Positions 9,225-18,155 are shown, counted from the first letter of the stretch. The stretch is 58,391 nucleotides of DNA from CAYRMV01 sp964425255 (GCA_964425255.1 CAYRMV010000006.1:1-58391); one strand, 5' to 3'. Program-made: numbers and translations. Notes: generated by a model from the letters alone, not told the origin.

Positions 9225-9980
9225 TTACAAGGTGCAAATTACATGCTGTAACAAGGTGCGAACATCTTCTTTCGCTTCGATGTGAGCCATGTGGCCGACG
9301 TGTTCCAATTCAAAATATCTTTCTGGGAATGAAGTAGTTTTCGACCTGCTAATTTCAGCTGGAATCAGTTTGTCTTTTCCTCCTTGAATAAAAGTGAATC
9401 GATAATTTTGAATTTGTGCGCTGTAATCCTTTCGGTCACGCATGGCCATTGTTGCCCAAGCAATTGCTTCAGAGGACATTTCGCTTGCTTCGTCAATCAA
9501 TTGTTGAACTTCAGATGGATAAGCAGAACTGTCCGCAAACAAAGCAGGAATGGCTTCTTTGATAAATGTTCGCTTCATGCTTTTGACTACTTCGGCTACA
9601 CGTTCTCGGTCTTTCTTTTTCAGTTCGCTATCCGCCCAAAAATTCGAATTTAGAAAAATCACATGTGGTTTTTTGTCCAAAATCTGGATCAATTCCAAAG
9701 CTACATAACCTCCCATCGAATGACCAACGACAAACAATGGTTCGATTTCTAGCTCTTCCAACGTTGATTTTACTTGTTCCGCCATAGCACTCATAGACGG
9801 TTTTTCTTCAGAAAGTTGAGCTTTTCCGTGTCCTGGAAGATCAAGAAGAATAGACTGAAACGGTAGTTGTTCAAGAACTAAAGTCTCCCACATGGTCATC
9901 GATTCCAAAAATCCATGCAGAAACAAAACAGGATCCCCGTTGCCGAGAAGCCTGTAGGGCAGTGCTGTTTTTTTATGCAT
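9225..9980 (-). CDS. alpha/beta-fold hydrolase
   Basis: A 251-residue cytoplasmic hydrolase. The oxyanion-hole motif LHGF (21-24), the nucleophile elbow GHSMGG with Ser88, and a late His in the VGHMAH segment (near 231) make up the catalytic set. The sequence resembles the MenH/BioH/esterase branch, so a small ester or thioester substrate is likely but unspecified. Its start overlaps the end of the Xaa-Pro aminopeptidase gene by 8 bases, which indicates a two-gene operon with coupled translation. Confidence 0.85.
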   Translation of the reverse strand: MHKKTALPYRLLGNGDPVLFLHGFLESMTMWETLVLEQLPFQSILLDLPGHGKAQLSEEKPSMSAMAEQVKSTLEELEIEPLFVVGHSMGGYVALELIQILDKKPHVIFLNSNFWADSELKKKDRERVAEVVKSMKRTFIKEAIPALFADSSAYPSEVQQLIDEASEMSSEAIAWATMAMRDRKDYSAQIQNYRFTFIQGGKDKLIPAEISRSKTTSFPERYFELEHVGHMAHIEAKEDVRTLLQHVICTL

Positions 9981-11271
9981 GACTGTTCATGATTTCTTCA
10001 ATGTGATCCGCTTCGATTGGAATATCACGCATCAAGTTGAATGGTCCTCCATTTGCTTGAACAACCAAATCATCTTCAATGCGAATACCTAAACCTTCCT
10101 CTGGAATGTAGATTCCTGGTTCGCACGTGAATACCATTCCAGCTTGAATCGGTTCGTTCCATAAGCCAACATCGTGTGTGTCCAAGCCTAAGAAATGAGA
10201 TGTTCCGTGCATGAAATATTTTTTATACGCAGGCCATTCAGGTCGTTGATTTTTAATATCAGTAGCATCGATTAGTTTTAATTTAATCAATTCTGCTTCC
10301 ATAATTCGACCCACTTCTTGGTGGTATTCAGCCATGATAGTTCCAGGAACAAGTAATTTTTGCGCTTCATTTTTCACATGTAAAACCGCATTATACACTT
10401 CTTTTTGACGCGGAGTAAATCGACCGTTTACAGGAATACAACGAGTCAAGTCGGATGCGTAATTGGCATATTCAGCTCCAACATCTAACAAAATTACATC
10501 TCCGTCTTTGCAAATTTGATTGTTTTCAATGTAATGTAAAACACAGGCATTTTTTCCTGATGCAACAATCGGAGTATAAGCAAAACCGCGAGAACGGTTT
10601 CGTAAAAATTCGTGTGCCAATTCCGCTTCAATTTCATATTCCCAAACACCAGGGCGAATGAACTTCAACAGACGCTCAACACCAGCTTTGGTTATATCAC
10701 AAGCGCGTTGCATCAAAGCCAGTTCTTCCGCTTCTTTCACCGAGCGAATTTTGTGCATGATAGGTGCGCTTTTGTGAACTTGATGGGCAGGGAAGTTTGC
10801 TTTCACTTTTGAAATAAAGCGATCTTCTCGCGTTTCAACCTCGGTAGAAGCACGCAGATGCTCATTTGTGTTTAAATAAATTCCATCAGCTTCGGCCATC
10901 ATTTGTTTGAAAATTACGTCAAACTGATCTAGCCAGTAAACAGTTCGAATACCCGATGTTTCAAAAGCAGTTTCTTTCGTCAGTTTTTCTCCTTCCCAAA
11001 CAGCGATTAATTCAGATGTTTCTTTTAAAAATAAGACTTCACGGTGTTTTTCATTGGAGCAATCCGGAAATAAAACCAAGATGCTTTCTTCTTGATCGAC
11101 ACCGGATAAATACAAAATATCCCGATGTTGTTGGAAAGGCATTGTACTATCGGCACTGATCGGGAAAATGTCGTTTGAATTAAAAACGGCTAAGGTGTTT
11201 GGGCGCAAATGCGCTATGAATTTTGCTCTATTTTTAATGTATAATTGGTTGTCAATACGATCGTATTTCAT
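9973..11271 (-). CDS. pepP: Xaa-Pro aminopeptidase (aminopeptidase P, M24B)
   Basis: A 432-residue metallopeptidase that removes N-terminal residues preceding proline. The first 130 residues are the aminopeptidase P N-terminal domain. The pita-bread catalytic domain follows with all five metal ligands in order: Asp in LLDVGAEY and YASDLTR, His in HGTSHFLGLDTHD, Glu in CEPGIYIPEEG and Glu in GIRIEDD. The length is typical for bacterial PepP. It is the first gene of an operon with the alpha/beta hydrolase. Confidence 0.92.
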   Translation of the reverse strand: MKYDRIDNQLYIKNRAKFIAHLRPNTLAVFNSNDIFPISADSTMPFQQHRDILYLSGVDQEESILVLFPDCSNEKHREVLFLKETSELIAVWEGEKLTKETAFETSGIRTVYWLDQFDVIFKQMMAEADGIYLNTNEHLRASTEVETREDRFISKVKANFPAHQVHKSAPIMHKIRSVKEAEELALMQRACDITKAGVERLLKFIRPGVWEYEIEAELAHEFLRNRSRGFAYTPIVASGKNACVLHYIENNQICKDGDVILLDVGAEYANYASDLTRCIPVNGRFTPRQKEVYNAVLHVKNEAQKLLVPGTIMAEYHQEVGRIMEAELIKLKLIDATDIKNQRPEWPAYKKYFMHGTSHFLGLDTHDVGLWNEPIQAGMVFTCEPGIYIPEEGLGIRIEDDLVVQANGGPFNLMRDIPIEADHIEEIMNSHA

Positions 11272-11480
11272 GTTTTCTGCTTTTAAAAGTATTGTTCGAA
11301 ATTACATATTTTTTCCTTTTTTAATCTCAATTCAGTTGGAAAACTCAGGATGATACTAAAATCGAAGGTTTTTTCGAGTACAATTATGAGTAGGGATTAG
11401 AATTTTTTATGAAAAAGATGTAGGACGTAAATAGATTACGTTCTGCTATCGGAACTTTGTCATGTTAAAAATAGAAAGCT

Positions 11481-11801
11481 ATGGCAACAAGTATTGAAAA
11501 AATCAGCATTGAAACAATTCAATTTGAAACAGGAAACTCAACGGTACATGTATCTGGTGAAGTAATGCAAGATAATTTTCGATTTCAAACGAAATGGATA
11601 TTGGATTACACCGATTTGAATGTCATCTTAGCTAAAATGCGCCAACAAATGGATGATGCTGTTTTTGATAATTTATTTGAACAAGTTGAGTTATCCAACG
11701 GGAATTCATTTTATTCGTTTGATTCATCTAAGTTGATTAATGAACAAATTTGGCTGGAAAACATCTTTTTTTCACACCAACCAAAGCAAATTCGAGCATA
11801 G
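11481..11801 (+). CDS. hypothetical protein, 106 aa
   Basis: A 106-residue soluble protein without signal peptide or membrane segment. It is mildly acidic, contains no Cys, and alternates polar and hydrophobic residues in a way that suggests a small alpha/beta fold. A 209-base spacer precedes it, in which I see no structure beyond AT-rich DNA. I do not recognise a family. It is kept as a gene because the frame is clean, the start is an ATG, and nothing else occupies the interval. Confidence 0.5.
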   Translation: MATSIEKISIETIQFETGNSTVHVSGEVMQDNFRFQTKWILDYTDLNVILAKMRQQMDDAVFDNLFEQVELSNGNSFYSFDSSKLINEQIWLENIFFSHQPKQIRA

Positions 11802-11948
11802 AAACTATTTTTACTAAAAAAAATACAACCTTTTCAACATTTTCTCGTTTTAGATGAACATAAGTTGTAAAACCGATGTAAAAAAAATGTACCTTTGGTT
11901 GTTTCCAAATGTACGGAATCAAGGTTTATTACTATAAACGAGAATACT

Positions 11949-12608
11949 ATGAAAAGAAAATTGCTTGCCGGAGCTCTTGTAATCATTTTAGGAGCAGCTA
12001 GTTGTATAAAACATGAAATCATTCCGCCACCACGACCAAAAGTGGAATTGAGTTGTCATTTTCAAGGAAACATTAATGGTGATATTGAGTTAACTCAAAA
12101 TGTGAATGGATATTTTCTAGACGCAAGTAAAACCTATATTATCGTTGGGTCAGATGGTCGAGCTACTTACTATGCAAATATGTTGAGTGCAGACAATTTA
12201 TTGGCAATTCAAGTTACTTTAGGAAGTGTTTTGTGGAATGCACAGGCATCGCAAGATCCATCTCTAACAACATTTAATTCGTTTGTCGATAACAATGCAG
12301 CACCAAATTTGGTCTCTTATTCTGCAAATGCTATTCAAGGATTTGAAGTGACCTACAAAGACCCAAATGGAATTGTATGGAAAAGCAAAGAAGCTGATCC
12401 ACCACAAGATGTAGAGTTTTCAAACATTTCACATGAATCGGATGATACAGGCGATTATTCGAAGTTTATATGTGAATTTTCTTGCAACGTTTATCATCAA
12501 TTTTTAACAGGACAAATCAATCCGTTTACAGGAACAGCATTTTTAGCAGATACGGAGTTGAGTATTCCGATTCAGGATGCCGTTTTCAAAGGTTGGTTTA
12601 AAAGATAA
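11949..12608 (+). CDS. lipoprotein of unknown function
   Basis: A 219-residue protein whose signal peptide (MKRKLLAGALVIILG) ends in the lipobox GAASC, so it should be lipidated. The mature region is beta-rich, with Gly/Asn turns, and carries two further Cys (CEFSC). The frame extends upstream to 11895, but that part overlaps promoter-like DNA and the ATG at 11949 opens the signal peptide. A strong terminator follows immediately. No known family recognised. Confidence 0.65.
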   Translation: MKRKLLAGALVIILGAASCIKHEIIPPPRPKVELSCHFQGNINGDIELTQNVNGYFLDASKTYIIVGSDGRATYYANMLSADNLLAIQVTLGSVLWNAQASQDPSLTTFNSFVDNNAAPNLVSYSANAIQGFEVTYKDPNGIVWKSKEADPPQDVEFSNISHESDDTGDYSKFICEFSCNVYHQFLTGQINPFTGTAFLADTELSIPIQDAVFKGWFKR

Positions 12609-12627
12609 AACAAAAAATTCTTTTTTA

Positions 12628-12662
12628 AAATGCTGTTCTGTGTCCGGAACAGCATTTTTTTT
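12628..12662 (+). terminator. intrinsic terminator
   Basis: AAATGCTGTTC (12628-12638) pairs perfectly with GAACAGCATTT (12647-12657) over an 8-base loop, followed by a run of T. It ends the lipoprotein transcript. Confidence 0.9.
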
Positions 12663-12693
12663 ATAACTTCATTGCAGATTTTCAACCGTAGAA

Positions 12694-13365
12694 ATGAGAA
12701 GCAGTAAGAAAATTGCCATTATAGGAGATTTTAATTTTACGTATAATTCGCACCATGCCACCAATTTGGCTTTGGATCATGCAGGTCGTTTTCTAGAAAT
12801 GGAAGTCAATTATTATTGGGTCAAATTGGCTGAAGCGATTCAATTTAAAGCATCACAATGGAATGAATTTGATGGGATTTGGATTAGTCCTGGTCCATTT
12901 AAAAATCCTTTCTTTTTAACTGGAATTATCGATTCAATCTTACCTTTGAAACTACCAATTTTGGTTACTGGTGATGCCTTTCGCTTTGTTTTTGAGTTGT
13001 TTATTCAAAAAAACCACCTCAATCCGAATGGTGAAAAACTCATCTCAGATAATTTAGTAGAAGGGGAACAGTTTGAACGTGTGGAAGTTATTCCGCATTC
13101 GAAACAACTTCGACTATTGTATGAAAATCATACAACAATTGAATTGACTTCTTCCCGTTATAGTTTATATCCACAATTGATTCAACACCTAAACAGTGAT
13201 TTTATCGATGTGGAAGCCTATAATCAGTTTGAAGAACCAGAAATAGTTAGTCTGAAAAATCATCCTTTCTTTGTTGTTTGTGGTTTCTGTCCACAAATTT
13301 CCTCTACACGTGAGATTCCGCATCCACTTGTTTACACCTTCGTGAAATCGTGCGGACTTTTTTGA
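12694..13365 (+). CDS. CTP-synthase-like class I glutamine amidotransferase homologue lacking the catalytic triad
   Basis: A 223-residue stand-alone protein that follows the amidotransferase domain of CTP synthase: IAIIGDFNFTYNSHHATNLA at the N-terminus (CTP synthase: IALVGKY...), FDGIWISPGPF (59-69) for the usual DGILVPGGF, and a C-terminal HPLVYTFV. Where the nucleophile elbow should carry Cys (G-x-C-x-G), this protein has TGDAF (92-96) with no Cys, and the His-Pro-Glu pair is replaced by CPQ (199-201). Ammonia release from glutamine is therefore unlikely. It appears related to the family annotated as CTP synthase C-terminal region-related proteins; role unknown. Confidence 0.65.
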   Translation: MRSSKKIAIIGDFNFTYNSHHATNLALDHAGRFLEMEVNYYWVKLAEAIQFKASQWNEFDGIWISPGPFKNPFFLTGIIDSILPLKLPILVTGDAFRFVFELFIQKNHLNPNGEKLISDNLVEGEQFERVEVIPHSKQLRLLYENHTTIELTSSRYSLYPQLIQHLNSDFIDVEAYNQFEEPEIVSLKNHPFFVVCGFCPQISSTREIPHPLVYTFVKSCGLF

Positions 13366-13424
13366 TCCAAACAAAGTTTTTATTTTTTGTTAGTCTTTGA
13401 ACTCAATTCCTAGCGAATAGCTTG

Positions 13425-13432
13425 TATCTTTG
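13425..13432 (+). promoter_or_regulatory. -7 box of the paaZ promoter
   Basis: TATCTTTG, an exact TAnnTTTG match 25 bases upstream of the ATG. It overlaps the upstream extension of the reading frame to a TTG at 13422 and so argues against that longer start. The nearest TTTG (13396-13399) is 25 bases upstream, longer than usual. Confidence 0.55.
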
Positions 13433-13457
13433 GAAACGATTCGAAATTAACAAGAAT

Positions 13458-15506
13458 ATGATGCAAGTAAAAAACTATGTCCTTGGCCAATGGGTTGCTG
13501 GGGAAGGAGTTGAAACCAATGTATATAATGCAATTACTGGTGACCACATCGGTTCCGCTTCAAGCAAAGGCTTGGATTTGGATGCTGTTTTGAAATATGG
13601 TCGCTCGAGGGGTGGTTCCAAATTGCGTAAAATGACTTTTCAAGAAAGAGGTCGAATGCTGAAAGCACTTGCAATGCATTTGCTTACGATGAAAGAAAAA
13701 TACTACCAAATTAGTGCTTGGACAGGAGCAACGCGCATTGATTCTTGGATTGATATTGAAGGTGGAATTGGTAATTTATTTGCCAATGCTTCTTTGCGTC
13801 GTCAGTTTCCAGATTTACCTTATTATGTAGATGGACAAGCTGCTCCTTTATCCAAAAATGGAAGTTTTATCGGTCATCACATCATGGTTCCGAAAGAAGG
13901 TGTTGCGGTACACATCAATGCATTTAACTTTCCTGTTTGGGGTATGTTGGAAAAAATTGCAGTGAACTTGATGGCGGGTGTACCAGCGGTTGTTAAACCT
14001 TCGAGTGCAACAGGTTTCCTTACTGAAGCAGTTGTTCAAGATATAGTCGCTTCTGGAATTTTACCCGAAGGTTCCTTGCAGTTAATCAGTGGCTCTGCTC
14101 GTAACTTAATTGATTATGTTCAATCAACTGATGTAGTAACTTTTACAGGAAGTGCTTCAACAGGTTTGATGTTAAAGTCAAATCCCGTGATTGCACGAGA
14201 AAATGTTCCTTTTAATTTGGAGGCAGATTCCTTGAATGCATCGATTTTGGGTGAGAAAGCTATTCCTGGAACAGAAGAATTCGATTTGTTTATCAAAGAA
14301 GTGACCAAAGAAATTACCGTAAAAGCGGGACAGAAATGTACGGCTGTTCGTAGAATTATTGTACCAGAAAATTTGATTGATGAGGTACAGCAAGCAGTTG
14401 CAAGTCGATTGGCGTCCGTAAAAATCGGTGATCCATCCGTGGAGGGGGTTCGTATGGGTTCGTTAGCCACAATGAGTCAAGTGGAAGCTGTGAAAGAAAG
14501 CGTGCTTCAATTGGCAAAATCACAAGAAATGGTTTTCGGAGATTTAGACAATTTTGATGTAATTGGTGCAGATCGTCAAAAGGGAGCGTTTTTCTCTCCG
14601 ATTTTGTTTAGAAACAATGATCCATATACACATACGGATGTGCATGAAATTGAGGCGTTTGGACCAGTTGCAACCATTATGCCTTACAAATCGTTGGATA
14701 ATGCGATTGAGTTAGCAAAAATGGGGAAAGGTTCTTTGGTTTCATCCATTGTAACTCCATGCAACAAAGAGGCTACGGATTATGTTGTGGGTGCTGCAAG
14801 TATGCACGGTCGGATTTTGGTTTTAAATAAAGAATGTGCAAAAGAAAGTACGGGACACGGTTCGCCCATGCCTTTGTTGACACACGGTGGACCTGGGCGT
14901 GCAGGTGGTGGTGAAGAAATGGGAGGAAAACGCGGTGTTTTGCATTATTTGCAACGAACAGCAATTCAAGGTCATCCAACAACAATCACAGCTATTACGC
15001 AGCAATTCCAAGTAGGTGCTGAGATGCCAGAAGCCAATCCACATGTATTCCGCCAGCATTTTGAAGAATTGGTGATAGGGGAAACGGTTTTCACGGCAAA
15101 ACATACGGTAACAGATGCAGATATTGTCAATTTTGCTAATGTATCAGGGGATAATTTCTACGCACACATGGACGCAACTTCGTTGGAAGGAACGATTTTT
15201 GAACGTCGGGTTGCTCATGGATATTTTATACTTTCAAAAGCAGCTGGTTTATTCGTTGATCCGAAAAAAGGACCTGTTTTGTTGAATTATGGTATTGATG
15301 AGGCGCGATTTACAAAACCTGTATATCCAGGCGCAACAATTGGGGTTCGATTTACAGTGAAGGAAAAAATCGACCAAGAAAAGAAATCAGAAGATGATAT
15401 TGCGAAAGGAATTGTGAAATTCTTAGTAGATGTATATGATGAAACTGGTGAAACAGTTGCTTTGGCTACCATTTTAACGATGGTTAAAAAGCTGAATCAG
15501 GATTAA
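13458..15506 (+). CDS. paaZ: PaaZ: aldehyde dehydrogenase / oxepin-CoA hydrolase fusion
   Basis: A 682-residue bifunctional enzyme of aerobic phenylacetate degradation. The C-terminal hotdog (MaoC-like) domain opens the oxepin-CoA ring and the N-terminal NADP-dependent aldehyde dehydrogenase oxidises the resulting semialdehyde. The dehydrogenase pair Glu255 (NLEAD) and Cys294 (AGQKCTAVR) falls within one residue of E256 and C295 of E. coli PaaZ. The hydratase motif VSGDNFYAHMD is present near residue 565. The start is one of two adjacent ATGs (13458 or 13461). No other paa gene is in the window, so the rest of the pathway must be elsewhere or absent. Confidence 0.92.
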   Translation: MMQVKNYVLGQWVAGEGVETNVYNAITGDHIGSASSKGLDLDAVLKYGRSRGGSKLRKMTFQERGRMLKALAMHLLTMKEKYYQISAWTGATRIDSWIDIEGGIGNLFANASLRRQFPDLPYYVDGQAAPLSKNGSFIGHHIMVPKEGVAVHINAFNFPVWGMLEKIAVNLMAGVPAVVKPSSATGFLTEAVVQDIVASGILPEGSLQLISGSARNLIDYVQSTDVVTFTGSASTGLMLKSNPVIARENVPFNLEADSLNASILGEKAIPGTEEFDLFIKEVTKEITVKAGQKCTAVRRIIVPENLIDEVQQAVASRLASVKIGDPSVEGVRMGSLATMSQVEAVKESVLQLAKSQEMVFGDLDNFDVIGADRQKGAFFSPILFRNNDPYTHTDVHEIEAFGPVATIMPYKSLDNAIELAKMGKGSLVSSIVTPCNKEATDYVVGAASMHGRILVLNKECAKESTGHGSPMPLLTHGGPGRAGGGEEMGGKRGVLHYLQRTAIQGHPTTITAITQQFQVGAEMPEANPHVFRQHFEELVIGETVFTAKHTVTDADIVNFANVSGDNFYAHMDATSLEGTIFERRVAHGYFILSKAAGLFVDPKKGPVLLNYGIDEARFTKPVYPGATIGVRFTVKEKIDQEKKSEDDIAKGIVKFLVDVYDETGETVALATILTMVKKLNQD

Positions 15507-15543
15507 AAATTTCGTTAGAATAAGAAAATAAGATAAAAATAAT

Positions 15544-15573
15544 GGGCTGTTCAAATTATTGGGCAGCCCTTTT
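15544..15573 (+). terminator. intrinsic terminator after paaZ
   Basis: GGGCTG (15544-15549) pairs with CAGCCC (15564-15569). G-T wobbles plus CAA/TTG extend the stem to about 11 bp around an ATTA loop, followed by TTTT. Confidence 0.8.
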
Positions 15574-15638
15574 AATTAATTTTCGTTATATTTTTCATAA
15601 AGCTTTGTGTTTTCTAATCCAATTACGAAGTTTGAACG

Positions 15639-15646
15639 TATTTTTG
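15639..15646 (+). promoter_or_regulatory. -7 box upstream of the CpsB/CapC gene
   Basis: TATTTTTG, an exact TAnnTTTG match 18 bases upstream of the ATG at 15665. No TTTG at a standard -33 distance was found. Confidence 0.45.
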
Positions 15647-15664
15647 TATAAAATCTAGCGTGTA

Positions 15665-16408
15665 ATGCAATTTCTTAAAAACATCTTTGGGTCTAAGAAA
15701 CCAGAAACCCCTTTCGATTTTTCGTTTATTGGAATGGATATGCACAGTCATCTCCTTCCTGGAATCGATGATGGGTCGAAAGATATGGATGAGACTTTGG
15801 GAATGATTCTCAAGATGAAAGAAATGGGGTACACCAAATTGGTAATGACTCCGCATGTGATGATGCATTACTATCCAAACGAACCAGAAACAATTCATTT
15901 TAAGCTTGAAGAAGTCAAAAAAGCATGTGCAGACATCGGAATTGATTTGGAATTAGGTGCAGCAGCAGAGTATTATTTTGATGAAAATTTCATTGAATTG
16001 CTCGAAAAAAGAGAATTGTTGACTTTTCGTGATAAGTATGTTTTGTTCGAATTCCCGTTTACGAACAAACCCTTACAAATTGAAAATTTATTCTTCAACC
16101 TACGAAATGCCAATTACAAACCGGTTTTAGCACATTTCGAACGTTATTTGTACTTCCATGAAAACCCACAAATTGCAGCTGAATTCCGTGATCGCGGGGT
16201 AAATATTCAGGTCAATTTACTTTCTTTAACGGGACATTACGGGCCTCACATTCAGAAACAAGCGCGTTATTTGGTGGACAATAAATTGGTTGATTTTGTT
16301 GCTACGGATTGTCATCGCATCGAACATTTACAGATTCTAGAACGCAACCAATTTAATCCGTATTTTCATAAATTATACGACCTCAATTTGCTCAATAATC
16401 GCATTTAA
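15665..16408 (+). CDS. CpsB/CapC-type tyrosine-protein phosphatase (PHP fold)
   Basis: A 247-residue cytoplasmic metal-dependent phosphatase of the PHP superfamily. Motif I DMHSHLLPGIDDG (about 25-37) supplies the first His ligands, and later motifs include MTPH (about 60), a central AEYYFDENF segment and DCHRIEH near residue 218. In firmicutes these enzymes dephosphorylate BY-kinases that control capsule export; in Bacteroidota they usually accompany exopolysaccharide genes. None is adjacent here, so its partner kinase is not visible. Confidence 0.85.
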   Translation: MQFLKNIFGSKKPETPFDFSFIGMDMHSHLLPGIDDGSKDMDETLGMILKMKEMGYTKLVMTPHVMMHYYPNEPETIHFKLEEVKKACADIGIDLELGAAAEYYFDENFIELLEKRELLTFRDKYVLFEFPFTNKPLQIENLFFNLRNANYKPVLAHFERYLYFHENPQIAAEFRDRGVNIQVNLLSLTGHYGPHIQKQARYLVDNKLVDFVATDCHRIEHLQILERNQFNPYFHKLYDLNLLNNRI

Positions 16409-16491
16409 TTCTGTTGTAACAGCAATTGATTTCAATTGAATTTTATTGATTTAGAGAGAGTTGATTTATTTCAATCTATTTTCATGTAAAA

Positions 16492-16509
16492 TAATTACCA
16501 TGGTAATTA
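16492..16509. promoter_or_regulatory. 18-bp perfect palindrome, candidate operator
   Basis: TAATTACCATGGTAATTA reads identically on both strands. It is centred 24 bases before the exact -7 box TATCTTTG (16520-16527) of the membrane-YceI gene, so it covers the -33 position. A dimeric repressor bound here would block the promoter. No regulator gene is adjacent. Confidence 0.55.
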
Positions 16510-16519
16510 AAATTTGTTC

Positions 16520-16527
16520 TATCTTTG
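16520..16527 (+). promoter_or_regulatory. -7 box of the membrane-YceI gene
   Basis: TATCTTTG matches TAnnTTTG exactly, 17 bases upstream of the ATG at 16545, and lies just downstream of the 18-bp palindrome. Confidence 0.6.
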
Positions 16528-16544
16528 ATTTAAATTAATGAAAC

Positions 16545-18110
16545 ATGGAAATAGTTTTAATGGGTGGTTTTGTCCTTGTCGGATTGGTTTGGATGATTCA
16601 AGCGGTGAAAAATCAAACAAAATGGAACGAGCTTACTTTTTTATTGTTTGCCCTATTCAGTTTGTTTGTTCTTCAATCGGGTTTTGGTGACGAAGTTTTG
16701 GGACAACAGATCACGTGGATGGCAAGTTCCTATTTGGCGTTAACTTGGCTTTCATCTCAATTTATTCGATCCAAATGGGGAATTCTTTTGCCTTTGGTTG
16801 GAACCTTGATTTTCTTCCTTTTCATCGGGAATTCCGTTGATTTTAATGGTTATTCTCTTTCATTTACAAAATCAAATGCCTTGTTATTGCCTGTTTTTGG
16901 AGCCTTTGTACCTTTTTTGGTCAATTTCAAATCGCACTGGATACATCGTTTGATCGGTTTAGAGCATCCGGATTCGGAGCGGGTCATTGGTGTTTTTGCA
17001 GTAGGAATGATGTTGTTGACCGCTTCTATTTTCGGACAGACTTATGGAATTATTTTGATGGGAATTGGTGCTTTGGGTACTCATTTTTTCCTGAAAACAG
17101 GTTTTCAAACACATTTTCGAACTGTTATTGCTCTTTGGTTGATTCCTTTGGCAACACACATCTTACATCAATCTCAGATTGAGTTGGAAGCGATCACTCA
17201 AGGTGCAGTTTTGATAGGTTTATTTGCTGGAGCAGCTGCTAGTGTTTGGATTTTTAGCTGGACAAAACAAGAAAATCCATCTATAAAAGCAATTCTTTGG
17301 ATGATAATTGTTTCTTTTTTGGCGGCAATGGCATTTGTGTTTTCAGAAAAAATCAAAGAACATACGGGTGGAATGTCGGCTTGGTTGGCCATGCTTTTTG
17401 CTTTCAGTTTGACTATTCCCTTTTTGTCAAAACGCGGAGAAAATCTGGCAGGGGGATATGTTTCCTTGTTGGTTGCATTTGGATTATTCGCGGCACCTTT
17501 GTTAAAATCACCCATCGCTGATTTGCCAACGAATCCCAAATTAGCACAAAAACAACCTGTAGGAACAAAACAAAAAGAAGCATCCGTTTTAGATGTTGCT
17601 GGTTTGGATCTTTCAGCGCATGTAGGAGCTTGGAAAATCGTTCCAAAATCGTCGAAAATCACCTTTGAATTGGGCCCAGAAGGCACACGAACGAAAGGTT
17701 TTTTTGCAGATTTTTCTGGAAAAACTCAAATTGAAAAGGATTTTACTAAGAATGGTTTAGAAGTCAATCTTGTTGTAAAATCGCTTTCAACCTTCAATGA
17801 TTACCGTGATAATTCTTTGATGTCTTCCTTGTATTTCGATGAAGCAAAACATCCTGCGATTACATTTGTATCCAAAAGCTGGGAAAAACAAGGTTATGCC
17901 TACATTGTGAAAGGTGATTTTACGATGAAAGGAAAAACGCAGGACATGACAATCGAAATGAAAGCAGCCGCAGCAGGAAACGAAAAGGGGAAGGGATACC
18001 TCATTTTAGTTGGAAAATCATCGGTTGATCGCACCAAACATGGAATGGAATCAGATCCAAAAATTGGGGATATCGTCGATTTTCAGTTTGAGGTGGAATT
18101 CACTCGTTAA
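16545..18110 (+). CDS. polytopic membrane domain fused to a YceI domain
   Basis: A 521-residue protein. Residues 1-325 contain about 11-12 hydrophobic helices with short loops. A 25-residue linker then leads into a complete C-terminal YceI-type lipocalin (about 350-521), recognisable by WKIVPKSSKITFELG, the SLMSSLYFDEAKHPAITF segment and the final GDIVDFQFEVEF. YceI domains bind isoprenoid-like lipids and are normally free periplasmic proteins of about 190 residues. Here the domain is tethered to a large membrane module that I cannot assign. The linker should place it in the periplasm. An 18-bp palindrome at the promoter suggests repression. Confidence 0.75.
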   Translation: MEIVLMGGFVLVGLVWMIQAVKNQTKWNELTFLLFALFSLFVLQSGFGDEVLGQQITWMASSYLALTWLSSQFIRSKWGILLPLVGTLIFFLFIGNSVDFNGYSLSFTKSNALLLPVFGAFVPFLVNFKSHWIHRLIGLEHPDSERVIGVFAVGMMLLTASIFGQTYGIILMGIGALGTHFFLKTGFQTHFRTVIALWLIPLATHILHQSQIELEAITQGAVLIGLFAGAAASVWIFSWTKQENPSIKAILWMIIVSFLAAMAFVFSEKIKEHTGGMSAWLAMLFAFSLTIPFLSKRGENLAGGYVSLLVAFGLFAAPLLKSPIADLPTNPKLAQKQPVGTKQKEASVLDVAGLDLSAHVGAWKIVPKSSKITFELGPEGTRTKGFFADFSGKTQIEKDFTKNGLEVNLVVKSLSTFNDYRDNSLMSSLYFDEAKHPAITFVSKSWEKQGYAYIVKGDFTMKGKTQDMTIEMKAAAAGNEKGKGYLILVGKSSVDRTKHGMESDPKIGDIVDFQFEVEFTR

Positions 18111-18155
18111 ACGAAAAGGGTTCAATAAAAACGCATTTTTTCGTACTTTCGTTTC

